A stretch of 8,399 nt of DNA from positions 1-8,399 of the forward strand of contig SFQP01000044.1 of assembly GCA_004562975.1 (NCBI GenBank), in the 5' to 3' direction. Position numbers and translations under genes: made by a program. Positions 1-6,996 of the stretch are shown piece by piece. The notes below the pieces were generated by a model. It saw only the letters and a program-made list of their open reading frames with translations. It did not search any database and had not been told where the DNA came from. Numbering within the stretch: the first letter of the stretch is position 1; every line of letters begins with the position of its first letter. The stretch comes from a bacterium. Lineage in GTDB: Bacteria; Bacteroidota; Bacteroidia; Bacteroidales; Bacteroidaceae.

Positions 1-1
1 G

Positions 2-1630
2 TATGTGTCTTACGATTACTGTGAGCAATATGCCAAGGACGAAAAGCAGACGCGTCCGCTCATCCAGTGTGAGTATGCCCATGCCATGGGTAACTCTGAA
101 GGCGGCTTCGCAGAATATTGGGAATTGGTGCGCAAATATCCAAAATATCAGGGCGGTTTCATCTGGGACTTCGTGGATCAGGCCATCCGCAGCAAGAACA
201 AGGAGGACAAGGAAATCTATGCCTACGGCGGCGACTTCGGACGCTATCCCGCTTCTGACCACAACTTCAACTGCAACGGCTTGGTAAGTCCTGACCGCAA
301 GCCCAATCCGCACGCCGACGAGGTGGCCTATTATTATCAGGACATCTGGACCACGCTGAAGGATGCCGCATCGGGTCAGGTGGAGGTGTTCAATGAGCAT
401 TTCTTCAAGGATCTCTCCAATGTTTCCCTCAGCTGGAAACTGTTGGACAACGGCAAGGAGGTGAGCTCCGGCGGACCTGTTGCCGTGAAGGCCGGCCCGC
501 AGCAGAAGGTGACGCTCGCCCTGCCCGGCTTCCGGCAACAAGGCAGCGGCGAACAGGTGCTGCAGGCGTTCTATACGCTCAACAACTCCGAGCAACTGCT
601 TCCTGCAGGCCAGTGTGTGGCTCGTCAGGAGTTCGTTCTTTCCGACTACCGCTATCCGCAGATGGAGCAGCTCATCACCGAACTTCCTGCCACACCCAAG
701 GTTATCATGCCCGGCAAGAAGGCTGTGGCTGAACAGAAGGAGTGGGTTACGAAAACCGAGCAACTGGCTTGCCTCACACTGAAGGCCGGCGGCACGGAAG
801 TTACTTTCAACAAAAGTACAGGATGGGTGGATTATCTCGATGTGGAGGGCAACCCGATGTTTGAAAAGGGGTACTCGCTGCGCCCTGACTTCTGGCGTGC
901 TCCTACCGACAACGACTACGGAGCTGGTTTGCAGAACAGGCTTGCAGCATGGAAAAATCCGACATACAAGCTCGAAAGCCTGAAGGAACAGAGCGTTGGC
1001 ATGGCACGTCAGGTGGTGGCCGAATATTCTCTGCCAGAGTTGCAAGCTAAGCTGAAGCTGACCTATACACTTACGCCCACCGGGAAACTGGTGGTGAACC
1101 AGCAGCTGACGGTTGATGAAAAGGCCAAAGAAAAGCCTGTCTTGCCCCGCTTCGGTATGTCGTTGGTGATGCCGGAGGCTTTCGATAAGATTGCTTACTA
1201 TGGTCGTGGCCCTATCGAGAATTACGTGGATCGTCATGTCTCTACTTTCCTTGGACACTACGAAAGCTGTGTGGCTGACCAATATTATCCTTATGTTCGT
1301 CCGCAAGAGAGCGGCAACCACACGGATGTGCGCTGGTGGGGCGTTTACCACGCTGAGAACGGAAACGGCCTGAAGTTCTACGGTCCGGCTCCGCTCGAAA
1401 TGGCCGCACTGCCTTATCTCACCGAGGACCTCGACGACGGACCTTCAAAGGATGCCCATCAGTCTCACTCCGGCGACCTCACGCCGCGTCCTTTCACTGT
1501 GGTGCATATCTCTCAACGCCAAATGGGTCTCGGCTGTATTGACTCTTGGGGAGCCTGGCCCATGGAAAAATACCTCATTCCCTATGCTAACCACGATTTT
1601 ACTTTTGTGATTGAGCCGGATGGATTGTAA
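2..1630 (+). CDS. Beta-galactosidase, glycoside hydrolase family 2 (C-terminal part, 5' end outside window)
   Basis: This enzyme hydrolyses terminal beta-D-galactosides by the retaining GH2 mechanism. The frame is open from base 2 with no credible start, so the N-terminal sugar-binding domain, the Ig-like domain, the first part of the TIM barrel (with the acid/base Glu) and any signal peptide lie upstream. Taking the GTG codon at 5 as residue 1, CEYAHAMGN at 22-30 holds the nucleophile Glu23 (bases 71-73, equivalent to E. coli LacZ Glu537) and His26 (His540). GGFIWDFVDQ (50-59), YGGDFG and FNCNGL (88-93, the Phe601/Asn604 region) follow. The C-terminal beta-galactosidase small-chain-like domain shows WRAPTDND (298-305), YGRGPIENY (399-407), RPQESGNHTDVRW (432-444) and DSW (513-515, near LacZ Trp999). 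About 518 residues follow the nucleophile against 486 in LacZ, so the 3' end looks complete. It is not in an operon with dnaE, which is convergent. Family is certain; the natural substrate (lactose, mucin or plant galactoside) cannot be told. Confidence 0.95.
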   Translation, partial: YVSYDYCEQYAKDEKQTRPLIQCEYAHAMGNSEGGFAEYWELVRKYPKYQGGFIWDFVDQAIRSKNKEDKEIYAYGGDFGRYPASDHNFNCNGLVSPDRKPNPHADEVAYYYQDIWTTLKDAASGQVEVFNEHFFKDLSNVSLSWKLLDNGKEVSSGGPVAVKAGPQQKVTLALPGFRQQGSGEQVLQAFYTLNNSEQLLPAGQCVARQEFVLSDYRYPQMEQLITELPATPKVIMPGKKAVAEQKEWVTKTEQLACLTLKAGGTEVTFNKSTGWVDYLDVEGNPMFEKGYSLRPDFWRAPTDNDYGAGLQNRLAAWKNPTYKLESLKEQSVGMARQVVAEYSLPELQAKLKLTYTLTPTGKLVVNQQLTVDEKAKEKPVLPRFGMSLVMPEAFDKIAYYGRGPIENYVDRHVSTFLGHYESCVADQYYPYVRPQESGNHTDVRWWGVYHAENGNGLKFYGPAPLEMAALPYLTEDLDDGPSKDAHQSHSGDLTPRPFTVVHISQRQMGLGCIDSWGAWPMEKYLIPYANHDFTFVIEPDGL

Positions 1631-1661
1631 ATCTTACGGTCTGAATGATTGACCACACAAT

Positions 1662-1707
1662 AGCGGATCCGATATGAAAACCAATGCGTTTTCATGTCGG
1701 ATCCGCT
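1662..1707. terminator. Long hairpin between convergent beta-galactosidase gene and dnaE
   Basis: A 19-base arm at 1662-1680 pairs with 1689-1707 around an 8-base loop, and contains the palindrome CGGATCCG in each arm. All positions pair in the + strand RNA, with one U-G wobble (1673 with 1696); the - strand RNA would have an A-C mismatch there. It lies 31 bases after the beta-galactosidase stop and 23 bases beyond the dnaE stop, so it could end transcription from both sides. The U tract is poor in both directions (CTTTCC on +, ATTGTG on -), so it may act as a weak intrinsic terminator or as an mRNA 3'-end stabilising hairpin. Confidence 0.6.
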
Positions 1708-1730
1708 TTCCGTTGCTGGGGAGGTTGCCG

Positions 1731-4700
1731 TCAGTTGATTTTATAGTCGAAGGCTGGCGTGTTGTCCAGGAAATCAATCAGTTCCTTGTCCACCGTCAAA
1801 CGGTGCAGTTTGCTTTGCAGCATCAGGTTCTGTTGCTGGCGGATGTCGACGACGTTGAAGTAAACGTCGGTGTTGCCTTTCGACTTCTTGATGATGCTGT
1901 TCAGCTCAATGACATCCGGCTCCGTCAGCGCATCGAGGCGGATGGAGACAGTGATCGATTTGACCTTCTGGTCCTTCACATCCGACAGGAACTCCACCCG
2001 GCCTATGTTCATATCGTACATCCCCTCCTTCCATCGGCGTTGTTCCACGCGGGCTGTGATGAAGAGGGAGTAACCCTCGTTGAAATATCCCTTCAGCCTG
2101 GCCCATTCATCGCCGAATAGGGCCAGCTCGCCGGCACCGCTGTAGTCCTCCATTTTGACGAAGCCGCAGGGCTTGCCGTTGCGGGTCTGTGTGTCGCGAA
2201 CAGAGGTGACGATGCCGCCGAAGGTCAGGTCGCGCCCGGCCAGTTCGCTCAGGTTTTCCAGCTGCACCATCTGCGTGTTGCACACCTTTTCGATGATGAT
2301 TTTGTAGGCATCGAGCGGATGGCCGGAGATGTAGATGCCAATCAGGTCGCGCTCCTTGTTCAGCCGCTTCAGATCACTCCATCGTTCAATCTCCTTGGGA
2401 GGTTCCGGCTTGGCAATCTCAATGGTCTCAGCCGGTCCGAAGAGCGACAGGCTGTTTTCTGCCTGATCTGCCTGATAGCGGTTGCCGTAGCGCACCAGCA
2501 GGTCAAGGAACGTGTTGCCCCGTTCGTCCGGTTCGACGTATGCTTCGCGGGGGATATTGCCGCAGCTGTCGAATGCGCCGGCCAAGGCCAGGCCTTCAAG
2601 CGATTTCTTGTTGCAGGTAGTCAGGTTGATACGCTCCACGAGGTCGAAAACCGACTTGTATGGGCCGTGCTTCTCGCGCTGGTTGATGATTTCCATCACC
2701 GCCGCTTCGCCCACACCCTTCACGGCTCCCATGCCGAAGCGGATGTCCCCTTGGTGCGTAACGCTGAACTTCAGGTAACTCTCGTTGATATCCGGCCCCA
2801 GGGTGCTGATGCCCATGCTCTTGCACTCGTCCATGAGTTTCGACACCGTGTTGATGTCCGCCAGGCTTCGGCTCATCACGCCGGCCATGTATTGCGAGGG
2901 ATAGTTGGCTTTCAGATAAGCCGTTTGGTATGCCACCCAGGAGTAGCAGGTGGCGTGGCTCTTGTTGAAGGCATACGATGCGAAGGCACGCCAGTCGTTC
3001 CAAATCTTCTCGAGAGCCTTCGGGTCGTGTCCGTTGGCCTTTCCGCCCTCAATGAATTTGGGGTACATGTGGTTCAGCTTGTCAATGAGCTTCTTACCCA
3101 TAGCCTTGCGCAGGGCATCACTCTCGCCACGGGTGAAATTGGCTATTTCCCTCGAGAGCAGCATGACCTGCTCCTGGTAAACAGTGATGCCGTAGGTGTC
3201 CTTGAGGTACTTCTCCATGCAGGGGAGGTCGTAGGTGATAGGCTCGTCGCCATGCTTTCGGGCAATGAACGACGGGATGTACTGCATGGGACCCGGGCGG
3301 TAAAGGGCGTTCATGGCGATGAGGTCCTCAAAAGTGGAGGGCTGGAGCTCGCGCAGATACTTCTGCATACCTGTAGACTCGAACTGGAACGTACCGATTG
3401 TGCGGCCGTCGCAATAGAGCTGGTAGGTGGCCGGGTCGTCAATGTCAATTTCGTCGATGTTGAGTTCTATGCCCAGTGAGAGCCGGATGTTCTCCACCGC
3501 CTCTTTGATGATGGAGAGCGTTTTGAGGCCCAGGAAGTCCATTTTGATGAGTCCCGTTTCCTCGATTACCTTTCCCTCGTACTGCGTGCAGTGGAGTTCC
3601 TCGCCCGTTTCCTTGTCCTTGGCGGTCGACACCGGTACCCAGTCCGAGATGTTGTCGCGGCAGATGATGAAGCCGCAGGCATGTACGCCGGTGTTGCGCA
3701 CGTTGCCCTCCAGCATCTTGGCGTAACGAATCGTGTCGCGCAGCAGCGGGTCGGGCGATGTCTCCGCTTCGCGCAGCTCGGGAATAGCGGCGATGGCATT
3801 GGTGAGGTTCATTTTGGGCACTTTGCCATCAGGTCCTTCGGGCAACTTGTCCGGGATGAGTTTGCACAGGTTCGTTGACAGCCCGATGGGCAGTTTCTGC
3901 ACACGCGCCACGTCCTTCAAAGCCAATTTGGTGGCCATGGTGCCGTAAGTGATGATGTGTGCCACGTTGTCAGCACCGTATTTCTGCGTCACCCAGTTCA
4001 GTACGCGGCCACGCCCGTCGTCGTCGAAGTCAACGTCGATATCCGGCAGGGAGATACGGTCGGGGTTCAGAAAACGCTCAAACAGGAGATCGTACTTGAT
4101 GGGGTCAATCTGCGTGATGCCTAGGCAGTAAGCCACGGCACTGCCTGCCGCCGAGCCACGGCCTGGCCCCACACTCACACTCAGCTCCTCGCGGGCCGCA
4201 CGGATGTAGTCCTGCACGATGAGGAAGTAGCCCGGGAAACCCATCGTCTTCATGATGTGCAGTTCAAACTTGATGCGCTCGTCCGTCTCGTCGTCAAGTG
4301 GTGTTCCGTAACGCTTGGCCGCCCCTTCGTAGGCCAGTTTGGCCAGGTAGTCCGCTTCCAGCTTGATGCGGTAGAGTTTGTCAAATCCCCCCAGCTTCTT
4401 GATTTTCTTCATCCCCTCCTCATCACTCATCACCACCTTTCCGTTCTCGTCGCGGGTAAATTCTTCAAACAAGTCCTGTTCCGAGTACTTCTGCCGGTAC
4501 CCCTCTTCCGTGCCGAACTCTTCCGGTATGGCAAAGTTTGGCATGATGGGCGCATGGTCGATGGAGTACGTTTCCACCTTGTCGCATATTTCGCAGGTAG
4601 TTTCGAGCGCTTCGGGCAGGTCGGCGAAGACCTGGTTCATCTCCGCCCTCGTCTTGAACCATTCCTGCTTGGTGTAAAGCATACGGTTCGGGTCGTCCAG

Positions 4701-5606
4701 GTCGCGCCCTGTGGAAAGGCAGATGAGGCGGTCGTGAGCTTCGGCATTTTCCTCGTCCACGAAGTGGCAGTCGTTCGTGCAGATATACTTCACGTCATAT
4801 TTCGCCGCCAGTTTCAGGATTTCCGCGTTCACCTTCACCTGTTCCGGATACGTGTCGCGGTTGGCCCTCACGTTGGGGTTCGTCACCTCGTGGCGTTGCA
4901 GTTCCAGGTAATAATCATCGCCGAAAACGCCTTTGAACCACCTCACCGTTTCCTCCGCCTCCTCGATGCGTCCCTGCATGATCTTCTGTGGCACCTCGCC
5001 GCCCAGACAAGCCGAGCATACAATCAGTCCTTCGTGGAACTGCTCCAGGTCCTTGTGGTCGGTGCGTGGCCGCATATAGAAGCCGTCCACCCAGCTTCGT
5101 GAAACCAGCTTGATGAGGTTATGGTAGCCCTTCTCGTTCTTGGCCAGCACCACGAGGTGCCATCCCGACTGGTCCTGCCTGTCAGTTTTGCGGCTCTTGT
5201 CGCCGCTTCGTGCCACGTACATCTCGCAGCCGAAAATCGGTTTGAAGTTCGCCACGGGGCGTTGTTTTGCCAGCGTGGCCTCACATTCCGCAATCAGCTC
5301 ATCTGTCGATTTCCCCTCGTCCGCCACCTTGCCGTCCTTGTCCGGCTGTGGTGTGTACGTGCCGGCCTGTAGCGCGGCCAGCTTCTCCTCGGCAGCCTTC
5401 ACGATGCCTTTGGCCTTTCCGCACACCTTGTTGGTGTAGTTGAAGAACTCCTTGATCCCCATCATGTTTCCGTGGTCCGTCATCGCCATGCCGCGCATAC
5501 CGTCGCGGATGGCCTTGTCGACCAGGTTGGGAACGGCAGCTTGGCCGTCGAGGATAGAGTATTGGGTGTGGACGTGCAAGTGGACGAAGTCGTGCATAGG
5601 TTTCAT
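1731..5606 (-). CDS. dnaE: DNA polymerase III subunit alpha
   Basis: This is the catalytic subunit of the replicative DNA polymerase, 1291 residues against 1160 in E. coli. Domains in order: an N-terminal PHP domain (about 5-300) with HLHVHT at 9-14, TDHGN at 43-47 and NDCH at 278-281; polymerase palm and fingers with PGRGSAAGSA at 481-490, the catalytic aspartates in PDIDVDF at 521-527, the third catalytic Asp in KMDFLGL (Asp690, equivalent to E. coli Asp555) and YQEQVM at 810-815; a helix-hairpin-helix region at about 955-1015; an OB-fold at about 1123-1210; and a C-terminal tail ending DYKIN. A charged insertion at about 61-118 interrupts the PHP domain, and another lies at about 374-420. 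There is no DEDD-type proofreading exonuclease domain, so this is DnaE and not PolC. SLSLF at 1052-1056 is a probable beta-clamp contact. I use the ATG at 5604-5606; a second ATG three codons later (5595-5597) fits homologues that begin just before DFVHLHVHT equally well. No Shine-Dalgarno is visible, as expected for Bacteroidota. Confidence 0.98.
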   Translation of the reverse strand: MKPMHDFVHLHVHTQYSILDGQAAVPNLVDKAIRDGMRGMAMTDHGNMMGIKEFFNYTNKVCGKAKGIVKAAEEKLAALQAGTYTPQPDKDGKVADEGKSTDELIAECEATLAKQRPVANFKPIFGCEMYVARSGDKSRKTDRQDQSGWHLVVLAKNEKGYHNLIKLVSRSWVDGFYMRPRTDHKDLEQFHEGLIVCSACLGGEVPQKIMQGRIEEAEETVRWFKGVFGDDYYLELQRHEVTNPNVRANRDTYPEQVKVNAEILKLAAKYDVKYICTNDCHFVDEENAEAHDRLICLSTGRDLDDPNRMLYTKQEWFKTRAEMNQVFADLPEALETTCEICDKVETYSIDHAPIMPNFAIPEEFGTEEGYRQKYSEQDLFEEFTRDENGKVVMSDEEGMKKIKKLGGFDKLYRIKLEADYLAKLAYEGAAKRYGTPLDDETDERIKFELHIMKTMGFPGYFLIVQDYIRAAREELSVSVGPGRGSAAGSAVAYCLGITQIDPIKYDLLFERFLNPDRISLPDIDVDFDDDGRGRVLNWVTQKYGADNVAHIITYGTMATKLALKDVARVQKLPIGLSTNLCKLIPDKLPEGPDGKVPKMNLTNAIAAIPELREAETSPDPLLRDTIRYAKMLEGNVRNTGVHACGFIICRDNISDWVPVSTAKDKETGEELHCTQYEGKVIEETGLIKMDFLGLKTLSIIKEAVENIRLSLGIELNIDEIDIDDPATYQLYCDGRTIGTFQFESTGMQKYLRELQPSTFEDLIAMNALYRPGPMQYIPSFIARKHGDEPITYDLPCMEKYLKDTYGITVYQEQVMLLSREIANFTRGESDALRKAMGKKLIDKLNHMYPKFIEGGKANGHDPKALEKIWNDWRAFASYAFNKSHATCYSWVAYQTAYLKANYPSQYMAGVMSRSLADINTVSKLMDECKSMGISTLGPDINESYLKFSVTHQGDIRFGMGAVKGVGEAAVMEIINQREKHGPYKSVFDLVERINLTTCNKKSLEGLALAGAFDSCGNIPREAYVEPDERGNTFLDLLVRYGNRYQADQAENSLSLFGPAETIEIAKPEPPKEIERWSDLKRLNKERDLIGIYISGHPLDAYKIIIEKVCNTQMVQLENLSELAGRDLTFGGIVTSVRDTQTRNGKPCGFVKMEDYSGAGELALFGDEWARLKGYFNEGYSLFITARVEQRRWKEGMYDMNIGRVEFLSDVKDQKVKSITVSIRLDALTEPDVIELNSIIKKSKGNTDVYFNVVDIRQQQNLMLQSKLHRLTVDKELIDFLDNTPAFDYKIN

Positions 5607-5644
5607 TCGTTTGGTGGGTAGTTACCTTTGTAGAAAGACAGGTG

Positions 5645-5652
5645 CAAAACTA
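5645..5652 (-). promoter_or_regulatory. Candidate dnaE promoter, -7 element only
   Basis: On the - strand this reads TAGTTTTG, matching the Bacteroidota -7 consensus TAnnTTTG. It would start a transcript roughly 30-35 bases before the dnaE start codon. No TTTG -33 element is found at the proper spacing upstream, so the call is weak. Confidence 0.35.
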
Positions 5653-5722
5653 CAAAAAGCCAAGAGGGCGCAGGGGCTTCGCCGCTGAAAAATTGTTTTG
5701 TCTGAAGAAATGATAAAAAAAC

Positions 5723-5754
5723 TTTGGATGGTATGCAAACTTGGGCTACTTTTG
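5723..5754 (+). promoter_or_regulatory. nagB promoter, Bacteroidota sigma consensus
   Basis: A -33 element TTTG at 5723-5726 is followed after 20 bases by TACTTTTG at 5747-5754, a full match to the TAnnTTTG -7 consensus of the Bacteroidota primary sigma factor. Spacing is canonical. Transcription should begin a few bases after 5754, giving a leader of about 140 bases before the nagB ATG at 5902. I see no clear operator or riboswitch fold in that leader; the only small symmetry is TTGCGCAA at 5861-5868. Confidence 0.75.
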
Positions 5755-5901
5755 CTGTGGTCTTTAAAAAACCGAATTTCAAGCCTATAACCACTTTAAC
5801 TAATCAATCTTCCGTCAGGAAACCTCTGGCAATCTTGTACCTGTTTTGTGAAAAACGCTGTTGCGCAAGGCGACTTCGACGGAGCAATACAATCTAACAT
5901 C

Positions 5902-6693
5902 ATGAGAGTAATCATTGAACCTGACTATGAGAAACTGTCTCAATGGGCAGCCGACTACGTAGTGAACAAAATCAATGCAGCCAACCCCACTGCCGAAAAA
6001 CCCTTTGTGCTGGGACTTCCCACCGGTTCTTCACCCATCGGAATGTACAGGGCTTTGGTAAAGGCATATCAGGAAGGCCGTGTCAGCTTCAAGCATGTGC
6101 TCACCTTCAACATGGACGAGTATGTAGGTCTGCCTGAGGAACATCCCGAAAGCTACCACTCTTTCATGGCCAACAACCTCTTCAACCACATCGACTGCCC
6201 CAAGGAGAACATCCACATCCTGAACGGCAACGCTGAAGATTTGGTGGCTGAATGCGCCCACTACGAGCAGATGATTGAGGAAGCCGGCGGTATCGACCTC
6301 TTTATCGGCGGCATCGGTCCCGACGGACACATTGCTTTCAATGAACCGGGCAGTTCACTTACAGGCCGCACCCGTCAGAAGACATTGACAACCGATACCC
6401 GCGTGGCCAACTCCCGCTTCTTCGGCGGCAAGCCCGAAGACGTTCCCGCTACTGCACTGACTGTAGGTGTCGGCACCGTTATGTCTGCCAAGGAAGTACT
6501 CATCCTCTGCAACGGCCACAACAAGGCCCGCGCCCTTCAGGCTGCCATCGAAGGCCCCGTTACGCAGATGTGGACCATTTCCGTTCTCCAGATGCACCAG
6601 CACGGCATCATCGTTTGCGACGAAGCCGCTTGCGAAAACATCACGCACGGAACCTACAAATATTTCAAGGATATTGAGAAGAACAACCTCTAA
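5902..6693 (+). CDS. nagB: Glucosamine-6-phosphate deaminase
   Basis: This cytosolic enzyme converts glucosamine-6-phosphate to fructose-6-phosphate and ammonia, the last step of GlcNAc and sialic acid catabolism before glycolysis. The protein has 263 residues (E. coli NagB has 266) and aligns without gaps over the parts I can recall. Visible motifs are LGLPTGSSP (38-45 region, phosphate binding), FNMDEYVGL with Asp72, and [14 protein letters not shown] with Asp141, His143 and Glu148, matching E. coli active-site numbering exactly. Allosteric-site residues known from E. coli (Ser151, Arg158, Lys160, Thr161, Tyr254) are also present, which suggests GlcNAc-6-phosphate activation. The frame stays open upstream to a GTG at 5848, but I chose the ATG at 5902 because the product then begins [10 protein letters not shown], as family members do, and the 18 extra residues resemble nothing known. 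No nagA or transporter is adjacent. A promoter precedes it and a strong terminator follows, so it is probably monocistronic. Confidence 0.97.
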   Translation: MRVIIEPDYEKLSQWAADYVVNKINAANPTAEKPFVLGLPTGSSPIGMYRALVKAYQEGRVSFKHVLTFNMDEYVGLPEEHPESYHSFMANNLFNHIDCPKENIHILNGNAEDLVAECAHYEQMIEEAGGIDLFIGGIGPDGHIAFNEPGSSLTGRTRQKTLTTDTRVANSRFFGGKPEDVPATALTVGVGTVMSAKEVLILCNGHNKARALQAAIEGPVTQMWTISVLQMHQHGIIVCDEAACENITHGTYKYFKDIEKNNL

Positions 6694-6716
6694 GCGGTTG
6701 CACACCCCTACCATAT

Positions 6717-6782
6717 AAGGAGGTTATCAAGCATCGGCGCGAATGGCAGACCATTCCTCCCGTTGCTTGATAACCTCTTTTT
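6717..6782 (+). terminator. Intrinsic terminator of nagB
   Basis: The arm at 6720-6733 pairs perfectly (14 bp) with 6764-6777. Inside it CGG at 6735-6737 pairs with CCG at 6760-6762, and GAATGG at 6741-6746 pairs with CCATTC at 6751-6756 around a CAGA tetraloop. Five T residues follow at 6778-6782. This is a classic rho-independent terminator 26 bases after the nagB stop; the three bases before the stem can also pair with the first Ts. Confidence 0.9.
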
Positions 6783-6884
6783 CGTGCCCCGTCAGTTGGC
6801 GCATGAGTGGTCAGCTTTGCGGCCTTGTTTGGCAGAGATGCAGCCGGTTGCAGAAGCGTAGGGTCGCAGGGATTGAGTCAGATA
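6783..6884. other. Spacer between two facing terminators, nothing recognised
   Basis: This is the middle of the 303-base gap between nagB and rho. I see no convincing open frame, promoter consensus, repeat or RNA fold in it. The open frames that cross it run through both terminator hairpins and into the antisense of rho, so I do not treat them as genes. Confidence 0.5.
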
Positions 6885-6955
6885 CAAAAAAGACCGGGAA
6901 ACCTGTCGGCAGTCGGGACAGCACATCCCAGACACATTTCCGACAGGCTTCCCGG
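6885..6955 (-). terminator. Intrinsic terminator of rho
   Basis: Arms at 6894-6909 and 6940-6955 give a 16-bp stem. The single non-Watson-Crick position (6901 with 6948) is a U-G wobble in the - strand RNA and an A-C mismatch in the + strand. A smaller hairpin (6915-6918 with 6926-6929) sits in the 30-base loop. On the - strand the stem is followed after three bases by six Ts (6885-6890). It lies 41 bases beyond the rho stop codon, so its polarity and U tract fit termination of rho. Confidence 0.85.
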
Positions 6956-6996
6956 CATTCTTGTTATGTGGCCGGAGCGACGGTAGCCGCTGCCTG

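Noticed and set aside
2319..3479. Long open frame (386 codons) on the + strand opposite dnaE
   Set aside because: It is fully antisense to conserved dnaE codons. Its product is rich in Val, Leu, His and Arg with no recognisable motif, as expected from the GC-biased third positions of the true gene.
4257..5102. Open frame of 281 codons on the + strand opposite the dnaE PHP region
   Set aside because: Antisense shadow of dnaE with no motif and no promoter or ribosome-entry context of its own.
5603..5794. Small - strand open frame of 63 codons upstream of dnaE
   Set aside because: It crosses the divergent promoter region, overlaps the dnaE start codon in another frame, and resembles no known protein.
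5848..5901. N-terminal extension of NagB from a GTG codon
   Set aside because: The 18 extra residues match nothing in the family, while the ATG at 5902 gives the standard NagB N-terminus and puts active-site residues at E. coli numbering.
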